64,000 bases of DNA, from positions 62,618,197 to 62,682,196 of the forward strand of contig CM040421.1 of the NCBI GenBank assembly GCA_022702705.1, written 5' to 3'. Shown in pieces: positions 10,648 to 21,330 of the stretch. The notes under the pieces are model-generated. The model was given only the letters and a program-made list of their open reading frames with translations. It searched no databases and had not been told where the DNA came from. Within the stretch, counting starts at the first letter, position 1. Each line of letters starts with the position of its first letter. The DNA is from Papilionanthe hookeriana x Papilionanthe teres. Lineage: Eukaryota; Streptophyta; Magnoliopsida; Asparagales; Orchidaceae. The position numbers were made by a program, and so were the translations under genes.

Positions 10648-11733
10648 ATGGGTCCAAAAGACAAAGGAAAGCAGGTGGTTGTTCAGGAAGAATCAACCCC
10701 AGCAGAAGAATTGCCCATTCGGGAAGAAACTGGAACACATGGTAACAAAGTGGACTATAACGTGCTAGCCCATCTTAGGAAACTACCAGCCAAACTAAGC
10801 ATCTACGACGCTCTCATCTTATCAAAAGAGATGAGGGAAGCTCTGATCAAGGCCTTACTTGATCCAGAGATTTGTTTAGCTCAGATGGCAGGAGATTTTT
10901 TAGACAAGGTTTGCTCGTTAAATGAACAGCGAGGTGTTACCTTCACGGACAGTGATCTATTACTTGGGACAACCGATCACAACCGACCGTTGTACATTTC
11001 AGTTACAATCGGAAAGTTTACGCTCTCCAGAGTATTGGTGGATCCAGGAGCGTCAATCAACATAATGAATCTTCGGACGTTAGCATACTTGGAAATTGAT
11101 GCTCGCGAGCTTGAAGCGAACAAGATGTTACTAAGAGGATTCAACCAGAAAGGAGAAAGAGCCCTCGGATCTATAACGCTTTTGATGAAGACTGGTGATT
11201 TAGCAAAGACAACCGCAAAATTCCATACAATTGATTATGAAACATCGTTCAACGCACTACTGGGCCGACCGTAGATACATGAGAACCGGATGGTACCTTC
11301 GTCTCTGCATCAGTGCATAAAATACTACGATGGAGGAGAACAGTGCATTAAAGGTGACTTGCAACCGTTCTCCGTACATGAAATTGGAATTCATGAAGAT
11401 GCGACTTACTACGCGCCTCCAAAGAAAACAATCTTCTCCAGAAATACCATGCCCAACGAAGCAAAAGAAGTTCAAGATGATGAAGAACCTGAAGTTCTAG
11501 TCCAACAGTCACTCACCACTCCCTTACGGCGAGATGGTGAAGGTTTCTTTACAACTTGCACCCGAGGTCGAGACCGGGGACGAGGTCGTGGCAGAAACGT
11601 TGGGACAGTTGGACAGAAAAAGCCGATAATCAACGTGAATTGGGAGAACAGCTACGAAGAAGAACAAGAAATCAAGAAAGAAGCGACTACAATAAACCGA
11701 AGAAACCACAATTCAAAATCTCCTCGAAGATGA
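10648..11733 (+). pseudogene. pol: T1 retroviral-type aspartic protease and following linker
   Basis: A 208-codon open frame contains VDYNVLAHLRKLPAKLSIYD, then the protease core: RVLVDPGASINIMNLRTL (catalytic Asp with Pro in place of Ser/Thr, as usual in Tat elements) and ALLGRP with the flap region between. TAG at 11272 replaces the Trp that normally follows GRP. The frame then continues HENRMVPSSLHQCIKYYDGG to about 11733, including an Arg/Gly-rich patch (TRGRDRGRGRGR) that could bind nucleic acid. The ATG at 10648 is not necessarily a true start. Confidence 0.9.
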
Positions 11734-13410
11734 AAAGAATGAAGAATATAAATCAATGTACGAGAAGATTAACTACCATGTACACACTATGGCCCCGACC
11801 ACGATCCGATCTAATAAGATCGAGGGTATGGTGGTCAAGGAAGTGCATGGCGGTGGTGCTAAACCAATCAAATTTTACCGTGGTACTTCTTCTTCCAATA
11901 ATGAAAAAGGTGTACAATTTGAAGATGTCACTTCTTCTGAATTAATGGAATTACCTTTTGAGTGGTACTCTCCCTGTGTTCAAAATTTAATTCAACGTGG
12001 TGTCCTACCTCGACAATGGACAAAGGGTCAGTCACAACATTTTGAAAGACTATGGAACAATGCCGGTCAGCCTCCCAATTCAAAACATGGTCTCTGATTC
12101 GGCACAGTAGGTTCAGTTGACGATACGGAATTTTGCTTGGTTGTCACTTGCAAGCGTAATGAAGAGTGCTTGGAAACTACAGAAGATCTTGAAGATCTAC
12201 AAATTGGAGACGCTCCACCAGAGTTCGAAGAAGAAATCAAATCTACAATAGACGAGTTAATGGAAGTTAACTTAGGTACTAGCGAAAAGCCTAGACCAAC
12301 CTTTGTTAGCTCCTTACTCAATAAAGAAGATTCCGAGGAAATGATCAAGCTATTAATGGAATTTAAGGACTTGTTTTGCTTGGAGTTACGACGAAATGCC
12401 GGGATTAGCTCCGAAGTCGCGAGTTCACAAGTTAGGAGTAGATCCTACTTCTGTTCCAGTCAGACAAGCTCCCAGAAGAATGCGTATAGAAATTGAGCAA
12501 CAAGTAATAGCCGAAGTTAAGAAGCTAATCGACGCTAAATTTGTCCGTGAAGAACAATACCCTACTTGGTTAGCCAACGTGGTACCATTTAGAAAGAAAA
12601 ATGGTCAGATCGAATCGCGTAGACTTCGGAGATTTAAATAAAGCATGTCCAAAGGATGAATTTCCACTGCCAATCCCAGAACTGATGATAGACATTGCTT
12701 CAACACATGAAATATTTTCATTCATGGATGGATCATCAGGATACAACCAGATAAAGATGGCACCAGAAGACGAAAAGCTCACAGCTTTTAGAACGCCGAT
12801 CGGAGTGTATTGCTACACAGTAATGCCATTCGGACTAAAGAACGCAGGAGCAACATATCAAAAGGGCAATGACAAAGATTTTTGATGATCTCATTCACAA
12901 CCAAGTCGAGTGCTACGTGGATGATGTGGTCATCAAAAGCAGACTGAAAGAAGATCACCTGTATGATTTGAGAATTGTTTTCGAGCGACTAAGGCAATAC
13001 AACCTTAAGATGAATCCCTTAAAATGCACCTTTGGCGTCACCTCCGGGAAATTCTTAGGATTTGTTGTCCGACATCGCGGAATCGAAATTGATCCGGAAA
13101 AGATTAAAGCTATCTTAGAGATGCCGCCTCCCAAAACCTTAAAACAGCTATGATCTTTCAAGGGAAGCTGGCATATCTTCGACGCTTTATCTCGAACTTG
13201 TCAGGTAGGTGTCAACCCTTCTCGGCATTAGTTAAAAAGGACGCCAAATTCATTTTGGAAGAGAACTGCCAACGGGCCTTTGAGGACATTAAGCAATATT
13301 TAATGACACCTCATGTCTTAGCAGCCCCAGTCTCAGGTAGACCGTTGATACTTTATACCACGGCTCTAGACGACTCCTTGGAGCCTGCTAGCCTGAGTCG
13401 ATGATGAGGG
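11734..13410 (+). pseudogene. pol: T1 reverse transcriptase with N-terminal linker
   Basis: The linker frame 11756-12097 (KINYHVHTMAPTTIRSNKIE) and DDTEFCLVVTCK-type sequence lead into RT: RQAPRRMRIEIEQQVIAEVK, WLANVVPFRKKNGQI, DFGDLNKACPKDEFPLPIPE, SFMDGSSGYNQIKMAPED, VMPFGLKNAGATYQ and the intact catalytic YVDDVVIKS near 12913-12940. QGKLAYLRRFISNLSGRCQP marks the connection. Breaks: frameshifts near 12370, 12600 and 12865, and stops at 12095, 13151 and 13402. This is better preserved than the T2 copy, in which the catalytic Asp codons are mutated. Confidence 0.93.
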
Positions 13411-13663
13411 AAAAGAAAATGCTCTCTACTACTTAAGCCGTCCTTTGATTCCGACAGAAGTAAAATATCCTCCAATTGAGAAGCATTGTTTGGCCCTGAT
13501 CTTCACCGCACAAAAACTCAGGCATTACATGCTTTCTCATAAGATCAACCTCATTTCGAAAGTTAATCCATTGCAATATTTGATGACCCGACCGACACTT
13601 TCCGCGGACTTGCCGAGTGGTCGATGATATTGTCGCAATTCGACATAACATTCATTCCTCTTC
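13411..13663 (+). pseudogene. pol: T1 RNase H (first, retroviral type)
   Basis: RPLILYTTALDDSLEPA (13340-13390) holds the first acidic position, followed after a shift by KYPPIEKHCLALIFTAQKLR, HYMLSHKINLISKVNPLQYL and MTRPTLSADLP. These follow the RNase H order of Ty3/gypsy elements. Two frameshifts, near 13400 and 13610, interrupt it. Confidence 0.85.
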
Positions 13664-14318
13664 GTGCTTATAAAGGGACAAGTTCTAGCCGACTTCCTTG
13701 CGGCACACCCTTCTCGACGAGACTCACCTCTCGATGAAGATTTGCACGACGAGCGGATAATGAGCCTAGAAGACAACGATGATCGACGTTGGGTACTATA
13801 CTTCGACGGAGCGTCCTCGGCACGTGAAAGACAAAGAATTGCAAACGATAGTGCCGGTAAGGCAGGAATCGGACTAATCTTTATAACACCGGAGCGAGGG
13901 ATGTTAAGATACTCCTACCACTTAACAGAGTCGTGCACAAACAACGAGGCAGAATACGAGGCCCTCATAACAGGACTAGAACTGGCCGTTCAAAAGGGAA
14001 TAACGGATATCAACATCTACGGAGATTCTCAGTTGATCATTCAACAGGTCGCCGGACAATACAGAATTTTAAAGCCAAGACTCGAGCAATACTTTCAGTA
14101 TGCTATGAAACTGTCGGAACAAATTCTGAATGTAACAATCTACAAGATCCCCAGAAGAGAAAATTCTCTCGCAGATGCGCTAGCTCGCCTTGCAAAAGAA
14201 TTTGCCTGCTTACAAGATGAGTCGATTGAAGTGTCGGTTCAAGGACGACAAGTCATATCACGGCTCGACATGGATATAATACAGAAATCGGAAAAGCGAG
14301 AGGAATCGAGTTGCGGCG
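13664..14318 (+). pseudogene. pol: T1 second RNase H, archaeal type (aRH)
   Basis: A single open frame shows all four catalytic positions of type I RNase H: WVLYFDGASS (Asp), CTNNEAEYEALITGLELAVQ (Glu), INIYGDSQLIIQQVAGQYRI (Asp) and NSLADALARLAKE (Asp). An extra, archaeal-like RNase H between the retroviral RNase H and integrase is a hallmark of the Tat lineage. This domain is the least damaged part of T1 pol. The frame ends at 14377, overlapping the next frame, which starts the integrase linker. Confidence 0.93.
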
Positions 14319-15617
14319 GTGACGGAAAACACAGAAGATTGGCGTCAACCGCTAATAGACTACCTGCAAACAGGTAAATTACCAGACGATAAGTCATTAG
14401 CCCATCAAATCAAGAAAAGAACTCTGTCTTACGCATTAATAAACAATACATTATACAAAAGATCTTTTGATCAGAAGTGGCTAAGGTGCCTGAACAGGTC
14501 CGAGGCTCGTGAAATTGTCAAAGAAGTGCATTCAGGACTTTGTGGCGCTCATCAGTCGGGTCCGAAAATGAAAATGAAAATTAAAAGACTAGGGTACTAC
14601 GGCCCTCGATGATGACCGACCGTATGAAAGTCGCCGAGAGCTGTCACCGGTGCCAAGTGCACGGAGTGGTTCTACACCAACCTCCGAATGTGCTACATCC
14701 AGACAATTGCGTCGTGGCCATTTGAGTGTTGGGGCACGGATATAGTGGGTCCGATAGAACCGCCTTCTTCAAGAGGACATCGCTTCATCCTTGCAGCTAC
14801 GGACTACTTTTCTAAATGGGCGAAGCGGTGCTTACTCGGAGAAGTAAAGGCACACCACGTGCTACGGTTTTTCAAAATCAAGTTGTATACCGTTTCGAGT
14901 ACCGCGCAGAATCATTTCAGATAATGGGTCTGCATTCAAAAGTACAAAGATAAAAAATTTTGTCAGAAGACACGGGATCGATTGGCGATACTCAACGATC
15001 TATTACCCAAGAGCAAACGGCTTGGCCGAAGCTTTTAATAAAACTCTCGTTCAGATTTTAAAGAAAACTTTAGACGACAACAAGAGAAATTGGCACGAGA
15101 AGTTGTTAGAAGCCTTATGGGACTACAGGACGACTTTTAGGACTCCTACTCAGTCTACGCCTTACACTTTAGTGTACGGGTCCGAGGCAGTTTTACCTTT
15201 GGAGGTTCAGCTTCCATCACTCAGAATTGCAGTTGCAAATAAAATTACTACAGAAGAAAATGCCAGATTACGACTGGAAGAACTGGAAAGCCTAGAAGTG
15301 AAAAGACTTGCAGCGCAACAAAATTTGGAACTGTACCAAGCTAAGATGATCCAGGCCCATGATAAACTGGTCCGCCCAAGAACTTTCAATGTTGGTGACT
15401 TAGTTCTTGTTCTCAGAAGACCTATTCATGCACATCGCAAGATAGGAGGCAAATTTGAACCGACTTGGGAAGGGCCGTTTGTGGTCGAGCGGTCCACTCG
15501 GGAGCCTCCTACCAACTTGTGAATTGCCGAGTAGAACTACAAATGCTTCCAATCGATGGACGGTATTTAAAGAAGTATTACGCAACTCGATGTTTCGAAG
15601 GGTGGCCTCTAAAATAG
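14319..15617 (+). pseudogene. pol: T1 integrase
   Basis: The N-terminal linker (DWRQPLIDYLQTGKLPDDKS) precedes the zinc-binding region EIVKEVHSGLCGAHQSGPKM (His pair) and a frame-shifted CHRCQVHG-type Cys pair near 14640-14665. The core shows CWGTDIVGPI (first Asp), DNGSAF in a shifted frame near 14925 (second Asp) and YYPRANGLAEAFNKTLVQIL (catalytic Glu). FNVGDLVLVLRRPIHAHRKI and GGKFEPTWEGPFVVE form the C-terminal domain. LKKYYATRCFEGWPLK ends at the stop at 15615-15617. Several frameshifts and two stops near 14610 disable it. Confidence 0.93.
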
Positions 15618-15928
15618 AGTCTTATCCCTAGAAACACGGGTGAAGTAATCACTTTGTAACTGGGTCCGAGCCCAAAAACATAAAAATGGATGACAAAAGA
15701 AAAATCATTAACAAAAAAAAAATGTGCTAAAAATGAAATATGTGAAATCATAATAATAAAGTTTTACCCTTCCTGTCAAATCAAATCTTGTTCCTGATCC
15801 TTCCTCATCTTTTCCTACCTTCCTTTAAATTAAAATAAGTGAATAAGAATCTTCAGTGATAAAAATTTTCTTAATGTTCTTGTTCTTAGTACAACCTCTG
15901 ATCCTTTCCTTGTCTTCTTTGCAGGGAA
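15618..15928 (+). other. Spacer between integrase and AlkB ORF, intron-like 3' end
   Basis: No coding signal. The last 150 bases are pyrimidine-rich and end in a good plant 3' splice site (see next entry), so this looks like the distal end of an intron rather than a simple intergenic gap. Confidence 0.65.
15900..15924 (+). promoter_or_regulatory. Candidate 3' splice site before T1 AlkB ORF
   Basis: A pyrimidine tract (TCCTTTCCTTGTCTTCTTT) followed by GCAG, with exon start GGAAATG and the AlkB ATG at 15929. The T2 element has the equivalent TGTTGCTTTTAG|GGAAATG. Inferred from sequence only. Confidence 0.65.
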
Positions 15929-17404
15929 ATGTCGAACGGGCGGTTGGTCCTAAACTTTAAAAATGGCGTGAGTCTCGCACTCGATGAAAAGAGTGTGAAG
16001 GATGGAGCGATGACGAAATTGATTCCGACTTCACACCAGCCAACCTACGGTATGAAGAAAATGATTGGGTCCCGGTGGACCGAGAAGAGCTTCATAGCCG
16101 GACGGTGATGAAGATGGGTGGCCCAAGCCACCAATCCGAGCAACAAGAAAAGAAAGACAAACACCGAGGAAAGCAAGAAAATCAAGTCGGTAGTTGCCAC
16201 GGCGAGAGGGCGAGCTCGTCGGCGCCGCGCCGCGCGAAATTCGAGGAGTAAGGAGAGCTATGCTCACTGCTACTCAAAGAAGGAATAAGAATCTCCGTAT
16301 CCGTAAGATGTTGACTAAACTAGCAGTAGATCAACACGAGGAAACAGCCACCTTCGCCAACACACACATTTCAAAGATATCGGTTCATCAGGAACCTGAA
16401 AAGAGAGAACAAGCTCCGAGACAACAGAAAGGATAAGGGGAACTCTGAGAAGATCAGAAGCAGAGAGATTTCCTCGACGCCGGACAGAGATACCATATCT
16501 GAAGAACCTTGTTGCGGAAGCAACCCCGGAGGATGTCCCTATAGAGACAATCCCCGAGGAGCCAAGGTATGTAGGAGAACGTGACGGGATTGAGCCATAC
16601 ATCCCGCAATACGTTACTAGGCCTCGTCACTTGCAGATCATCCCAGAATATGAACTAGAAAAAATGCAGAATGTTGAGAAGAAGACTTTCGAATACTTTA
16701 AAAGGATTAGAGGCAAACGAATCAACATTTTGGAAGGCCTCGAGTTACACACAGGTGTATTCTCAGAATACGAGCAACAGCAGATTGTGGATTGCATCTT
16801 AGAACTTCAGAAAATGGGTTGAGCAGGCCGTCTGAGAGAAAGGACTTATTCGGAACCCCGGAAATGGATGTCAGGGAAAGGAAGAGTCACAATACAATGC
16901 GGATGTTGTTATAACTTCGCAGAGGACAGAAAAAGAAATCCACCAGGGATACTCCGTCACGGTGAGGTGGATCCAATGCCGAGGATAATTAAAAGAATGG
17001 TGAAAAGGATGATAATGTGGAGGGTACTGCCAGCAGACTGCATACCCAACAGTTGCATCATCAACATTTATCAGAAGGGCGACTGCATACCTCCACACAT
17101 AGACCACCATGACTTTGTCAAACCTTTCTGCACAATTTCGTTCTTCAACCAATGCAATATCATGTTCGGATCTGACCTCCAGATAGCAAGCCCGGGTAAG
17201 TTCTGAGGGCCGGTGGAGATACCACTTCCGGTAGGTTCCGTCATGATATTATAAGGAAATGGAGCGAGACATCGCAAAACATTGTATACGGGACTACCAG
17301 TGGAGCGGATCTCCATCACTTTTAGAAGGATGGACGACAGAAAGGCGCCTTACCACTTCCAGCCAGATCCAGAATTGGAGAGTCTCCGGCCCTACGAGCT
17401 GTGA
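15929..17404 (+). pseudogene. AlkB-type 2-oxoglutarate/Fe(II) dioxygenase, ALKBH9/10-like, in retrotransposon T1
   Basis: Begins MSNGRLVLNFKNGVSLALDE, a segment shared with T2. Next comes an Arg-rich region (ARGRARRRRAARNSRSKE, about 16196-16250), then the frame of ATQRRNKNLRIRKMLTK. From 16620 the sequence is unmistakably plant ALKBH9/10: GLELHTGVFSEYEQQQIVD, GKGRVTIQCGCCYNFA, RVLPADCIPNSCIINIYQKG, then PPHIDHHDF with the Fe-binding HxD, and ERISITFRRMD with the 2-oxoglutarate-binding Arg. Host relatives remove N6-methyl groups from mRNA adenosines. Stops at 16819 (TGA), 17204 (TGA) and 17261 (TAA) look like C-to-T changes. The distal Fe-binding His (AKHC context) is read in a frame shifted by one base between two offsetting shifts. 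Total about 490 codons. Identification is firm; enzymatic activity of this copy is not expected. Confidence 0.93.
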
Positions 17405-18185
17405 GTTACACGGGAAATAGCACACCTCCAATGCACATCCATGCGGCACTCTTGCCAAGGACGGCTTGGAAGGTGATGTTATTGACCGTGTATCTCATTA
17501 TTCAGACATGGATTTTTTAACAGATACTTTTTGGATGGATCAACAAGGATCATACATAGTCCGTTTTGAGTCTACATGGATTGTATGAGAAATATTTCAG
17601 ATCGAGTTGTATGATGTATCTTCAACAAGATTGGAATGAAAGTGACCATGTCACTTTTTGCCTTCACCTCTTTTCTTGCAAATTGACTGGGAAACGCCAT
17701 TAGAGTTAAATGAACTCTGAACAAAGAAGAGAAAAGAAAAGAGAAATGAATAAGAACCTTTCTTAGAAATCCAAATATTCAGATGAACTTCAAATCCATA
17801 TGAACACCAAATAAAATTCACGTGAACATCAAATAAACAACAAAAATAGAATTGGATCATTAAAGGACAAACAAAATGAAAAATGAATCTCAAATGGAAT
17901 TACAATCTCAATCTATCTCTTTTAAATCCTTCAATTCCTCCTCAGATCAAAATCTACTTCAAACTACTTTGAAACCCTCTTTCGGGATGGTTCTTCCTTA
18001 CGGAAAACTCACACTTCAAATTTCAAAAATCCTACACCTTTTTCGTCAAATCGAAATCCTTTTGATTTTCTGTGATCTCCTTCCCCCCTTGTACGGAGAT
18101 TGACTAGGTCTATTGACACGGAGCCACGAACTTGGTTCGGTTTGGTTCTGATGGCATAAGACTGGGTCCTTCTTCATACATTACA
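17405..18185 (+). other. T1 3' UTR, first part
   Basis: No recognisable domain. A 75-codon open frame at 17876-18103 encodes a Ser/Leu-rich product of low complexity and is probably fortuitous. It leads directly into the 128-bp repeat array. Confidence 0.6.
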
Positions 18186-18188
18186 ACT

Positions 18189-19390
18189 TCCGAGACTGGT
18201 ACCTAAATTCCAGTTCTCATTTCGAGGTCGGTACCTAAATTCCGACTCTCCTTTCGAGATTGATACCTAAATTTCGATTCTCGTTCGAATTGATACCTAA
18301 ATTTCAATTATAAACTTCCGAGACTGGTACCTAAATTCCAGTTCTCATTTCTAGGTCGGTACCTAAATTCTGACTCTCCTTTCGAGATCGATACCTAAAT
18401 TTCGATTCTCTTTCGAATTGATACCTAAATTTCAATTCTAAACTTCCGAGACTAGTACCTAAATTCCTGTTCTCATTTTGAGGTTGGTACCTAAATTCCG
18501 ACTCTCCTTTTGAGATCGATACCTAAATTTCGATTCTCTTTCGAATTGATACCTAAATTTCAATTCTAAACATCCTAGACTGGTAACTAAATTCCAGTTC
18601 TCATTTCAAGGTTGGTACCTAAATTCCGACTCTCCTTTCGAGATCGAAACCTAAATTTTGATTCTCTTTCGAATTGATACCTAAATTTCAATTCTAAACT
18701 TCCGAGACTGGTACCTAAATTCCAGTTCTCATTTCGAGGTCGGTACCTAAATTCCGACTCTCCTTTTGAGATCGATACTGATATTTTGATTCTCTTTCGA
18801 ATTGATACCTAAATTTCAATTCTAAACTTCCGAGACTGGTACCTAAATTCCAGTTCTCATTTCGAGGTCGGTACTTAAATTCCGACTCTCATTCGAGATC
18901 GATACCTAAATTTCGATTCTCTTTCGAATTGATACCTAAATTTCAATTCTAAACTTTCGAGACTGGTACCTAAATTCCAGTTCTCATTTCGAGGTCGGTA
19001 CCTAAATTCCGACTCTCTTTTGAGATCGATACCTAAATTTCGATTCTCTTCGAATTGATACCTAAATTTCAATTATAAACTTTCGAGACTGGTACCTAAA
19101 TTCTAGTTCTCATTTCGAGACTAGTACCTAAATTCTAGTTCTCATTCCGAGATCAGTACCTAAATTCTGATTCTCATCCTTTTCGAGATCGATACTTAAA
19201 TTTCGATTCTCTTTCAGATTTGATACTTAAATTCCAAATTTCACTCTCATTCGAGATCAGTACCTAAATTCTGATTCTCATCCTTTTTACATCAACACTT
19301 AAACTCCGATTCTCACTCCGAGGCTGGTACCTAAATTCCAGTTCTCTTCGCAATCCCGAGGTTGAAACCCAGGTTTCAATTCTCATTTCA
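18189..19390 (+). repeat. 128-bp tandem array built of 32-bp hairpin subunits (T1 3' UTR)
   Basis: The anchor GAGACTGG recurs at 18192, 18320, 18448, 18576, 18704, 18832, 18959 and 19085, spaced 128, 128, 128, 128, 128, 127 and 126 bases. Each unit has four subunits of about 32 bases with the same 10-base centre TACCTAAATT. The flanking arms differ but are complementary: CTGG/CCAG, TCGG/CCGA, TCGA/TCGA, TTGA/TCAA. Degenerate copies continue to about 19390 and include CTAG/CTAG and TCAG/CTGA. Tandem repeats between coding region and 3' LTR are known for Tat/Ogre elements. Confidence 0.95.
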
Positions 19391-19728
19391 AATCCAAATT
19401 TCAAAGTCAAAATTTCCTCAAATTGATTTTAAACCAAACTTTAATCTAAATTAAACTCAAGCTAAAATCTAAGCTCACACATTGAAACTTGAAATTTAAA
19501 AGTAAAATGAAATCTAAATAGAATTCCCCAGATCATGTGATTTGGAGTCCACCTCCTTTTCCATTCCCCAGCGAGAGTTCAGGAACCTTCAGTCTTGGAG
19601 ATATACCCGATACTCCCCAGCGGAAGTTCTTCTACTTCGTCCTAAGTTTGTCACTTGGACATCTATTCGGTCAACAACAATACGCGCGGAGTGCTTAGTT
19701 AGCACACCACACCTATTGGGGGTCCATT
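19391..19728 (+). other. T1 3' UTR end and polypurine tract
   Basis: Noncoding. The last bases before the LTR, ATTGGGGGTCCATT (19715-19728), hold the likely polypurine tract GGGGG adjoining the LTR start TGTTGACC. Confidence 0.65.
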
Positions 19729-20249
19729 TGTTGACCTCATTTTTTATGAGGTCTTCTCTTCTCTCTTTAGTACTTAGGATCTAGCCTTAGGCTTTTCCTT
19801 TGACTATCTTAGAGGACTAAAAGTGGAACCCACCCATTAGAAGTTCAAACACCTCTTGACTCCCTGCAAACCCCACAAGCTTGATTGTAGACCCCTAATC
19901 ACCTAGAGGGTTGAAATCAAATGTTGATGTTTAAAGGATGAGGTCCCTATAGGACTCTTTGGCCTTAGGACTACCCTGGGTGGCCTCGTCTGGTGAGGGT
20001 TGACTTACACACTCACTACATTCACACTCTACACTCTCACACACATAATCCAAATCCTAAAACCACACCTATACCCAACCTGACTCCCTGACTCATGTAG
20101 GTAATTCATATGGATGGACCTTAACCCTAAGCCCGCAAGCAGAGGTTAGGAACAACATAGTGAATGTCTCCAATGAGTCCTCTCATGGCTCATATGGGCT
20201 TAATATGGCTTCATGGCTCAACCAAAGTGATTCCACTTTACTCAAATTT

Positions 20250-21330
20250 GATCAATCTTCATTTATTTTTAAATTTCAATTTTTGACCCCCAATACCCTC
20301 CAAATTACCAAAATGCCCCTCTTGACCCAAAAATACAAAAATTCAAAAAATTCCCAAAATATTCCAGAAAATCCCAAAGATTCCCAATTTCATTTTGTCC
20401 AACTACACCATGGGCCAATTTTGTCAATTTACCCCACTTTTACTAAAACCCCCAATTTAGCCCATTTTAAACCCAAATGAACCCAATGTCAAACCAAATC
20501 ACCCCAATTGATCTCAATTTTGGTTCAATTCAATTCTAAACTTCCATTAAATATCCCCAATATCAATCTAGATCAAATTCAAGCCCAATTTGATTGGCAT
20601 TTGAATCCAATTTCATTTTAAAAGCATAAGGCCCAATTTTGACCCATGACCTAAACCTAGCCCAAACTAACCAAATTCAATCTCAATTTGACCCAAATCT
20701 TTTCTAAAACCTTCCTAGCATCCCCACAAACAAAACACTAACATGATTTGCCCAAAATTTGGACCCAAACCTTACTCAATTTCAACCCAAACCCAAAATT
20801 CCTTAAATGGGCCTACACCCAAACCTAACCCAAATGGGCCCAAATCCCAAAATCAAAACCCAACCAAAGTTGAAACCTATTTGTAACACCCCCATAAACA
20901 TTTCCCAACGTTAATTTTACATCAATTTCAACATTAGCCCAAATTTAGCCCAAGATAGCTCATTTTGACCCATTTGGACTCTATTACCAAAGAGACCCAA
21001 TTTAGACCCAATCCAATTCCAAATCACCTCAAACTTGCTTCAAATCACTCATGACACATCTCTAAACGAAACCCAACATTTGTTTGGCCCAATACTTCAC
21101 AAAATTCCCATCCATAAATTTATTTTCAAACCTAAAGCCCACTTTTTTTTTAAAACCTTCCTAAATGCCCATTCCTAAAATAATTTCAAAAGTCCAAACC
21201 TATCCTAAGGCCCACATTACAATCTCATCTCATCCTCACTCAATTAAAATTATCCCTAAGTTCTAAATTAGCCATCAAATTTTTCTAAACTAAGCCATAT
21301 GCCAAATCCTATCAAATCACCCCTAAAATA
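20250..21330 (+). repeat. C-rich, G-poor block in T1 LTR
   Basis: Low-complexity sequence dominated by short words such as CCCAAATTTGACCC and ACCCAAAC, strongly biased to C over G on this strand. A homologous block lies at 28140-29220 in the second LTR. No ORF beyond chance. Confidence 0.7.

Noticed and set aside
15929..17404. AlkB region as a host ALKBH gene or virus-derived insertion
   Set aside because: Two elements carry it at the same site with a shared non-host N-terminus and splice context, and the motifs match plant ALKBH9/10 rather than viral AlkB domains.
18875..19072. Minus-strand ORF with repeated YRF/RYRS words
   Set aside because: It is a translation of the 128-bp tandem array; no ORF is conserved over the units.
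18189..19390. CRISPR-like array of regular repeats
   Set aside because: No unique spacers, eukaryotic retrotransposon context, and repeats are contiguous.
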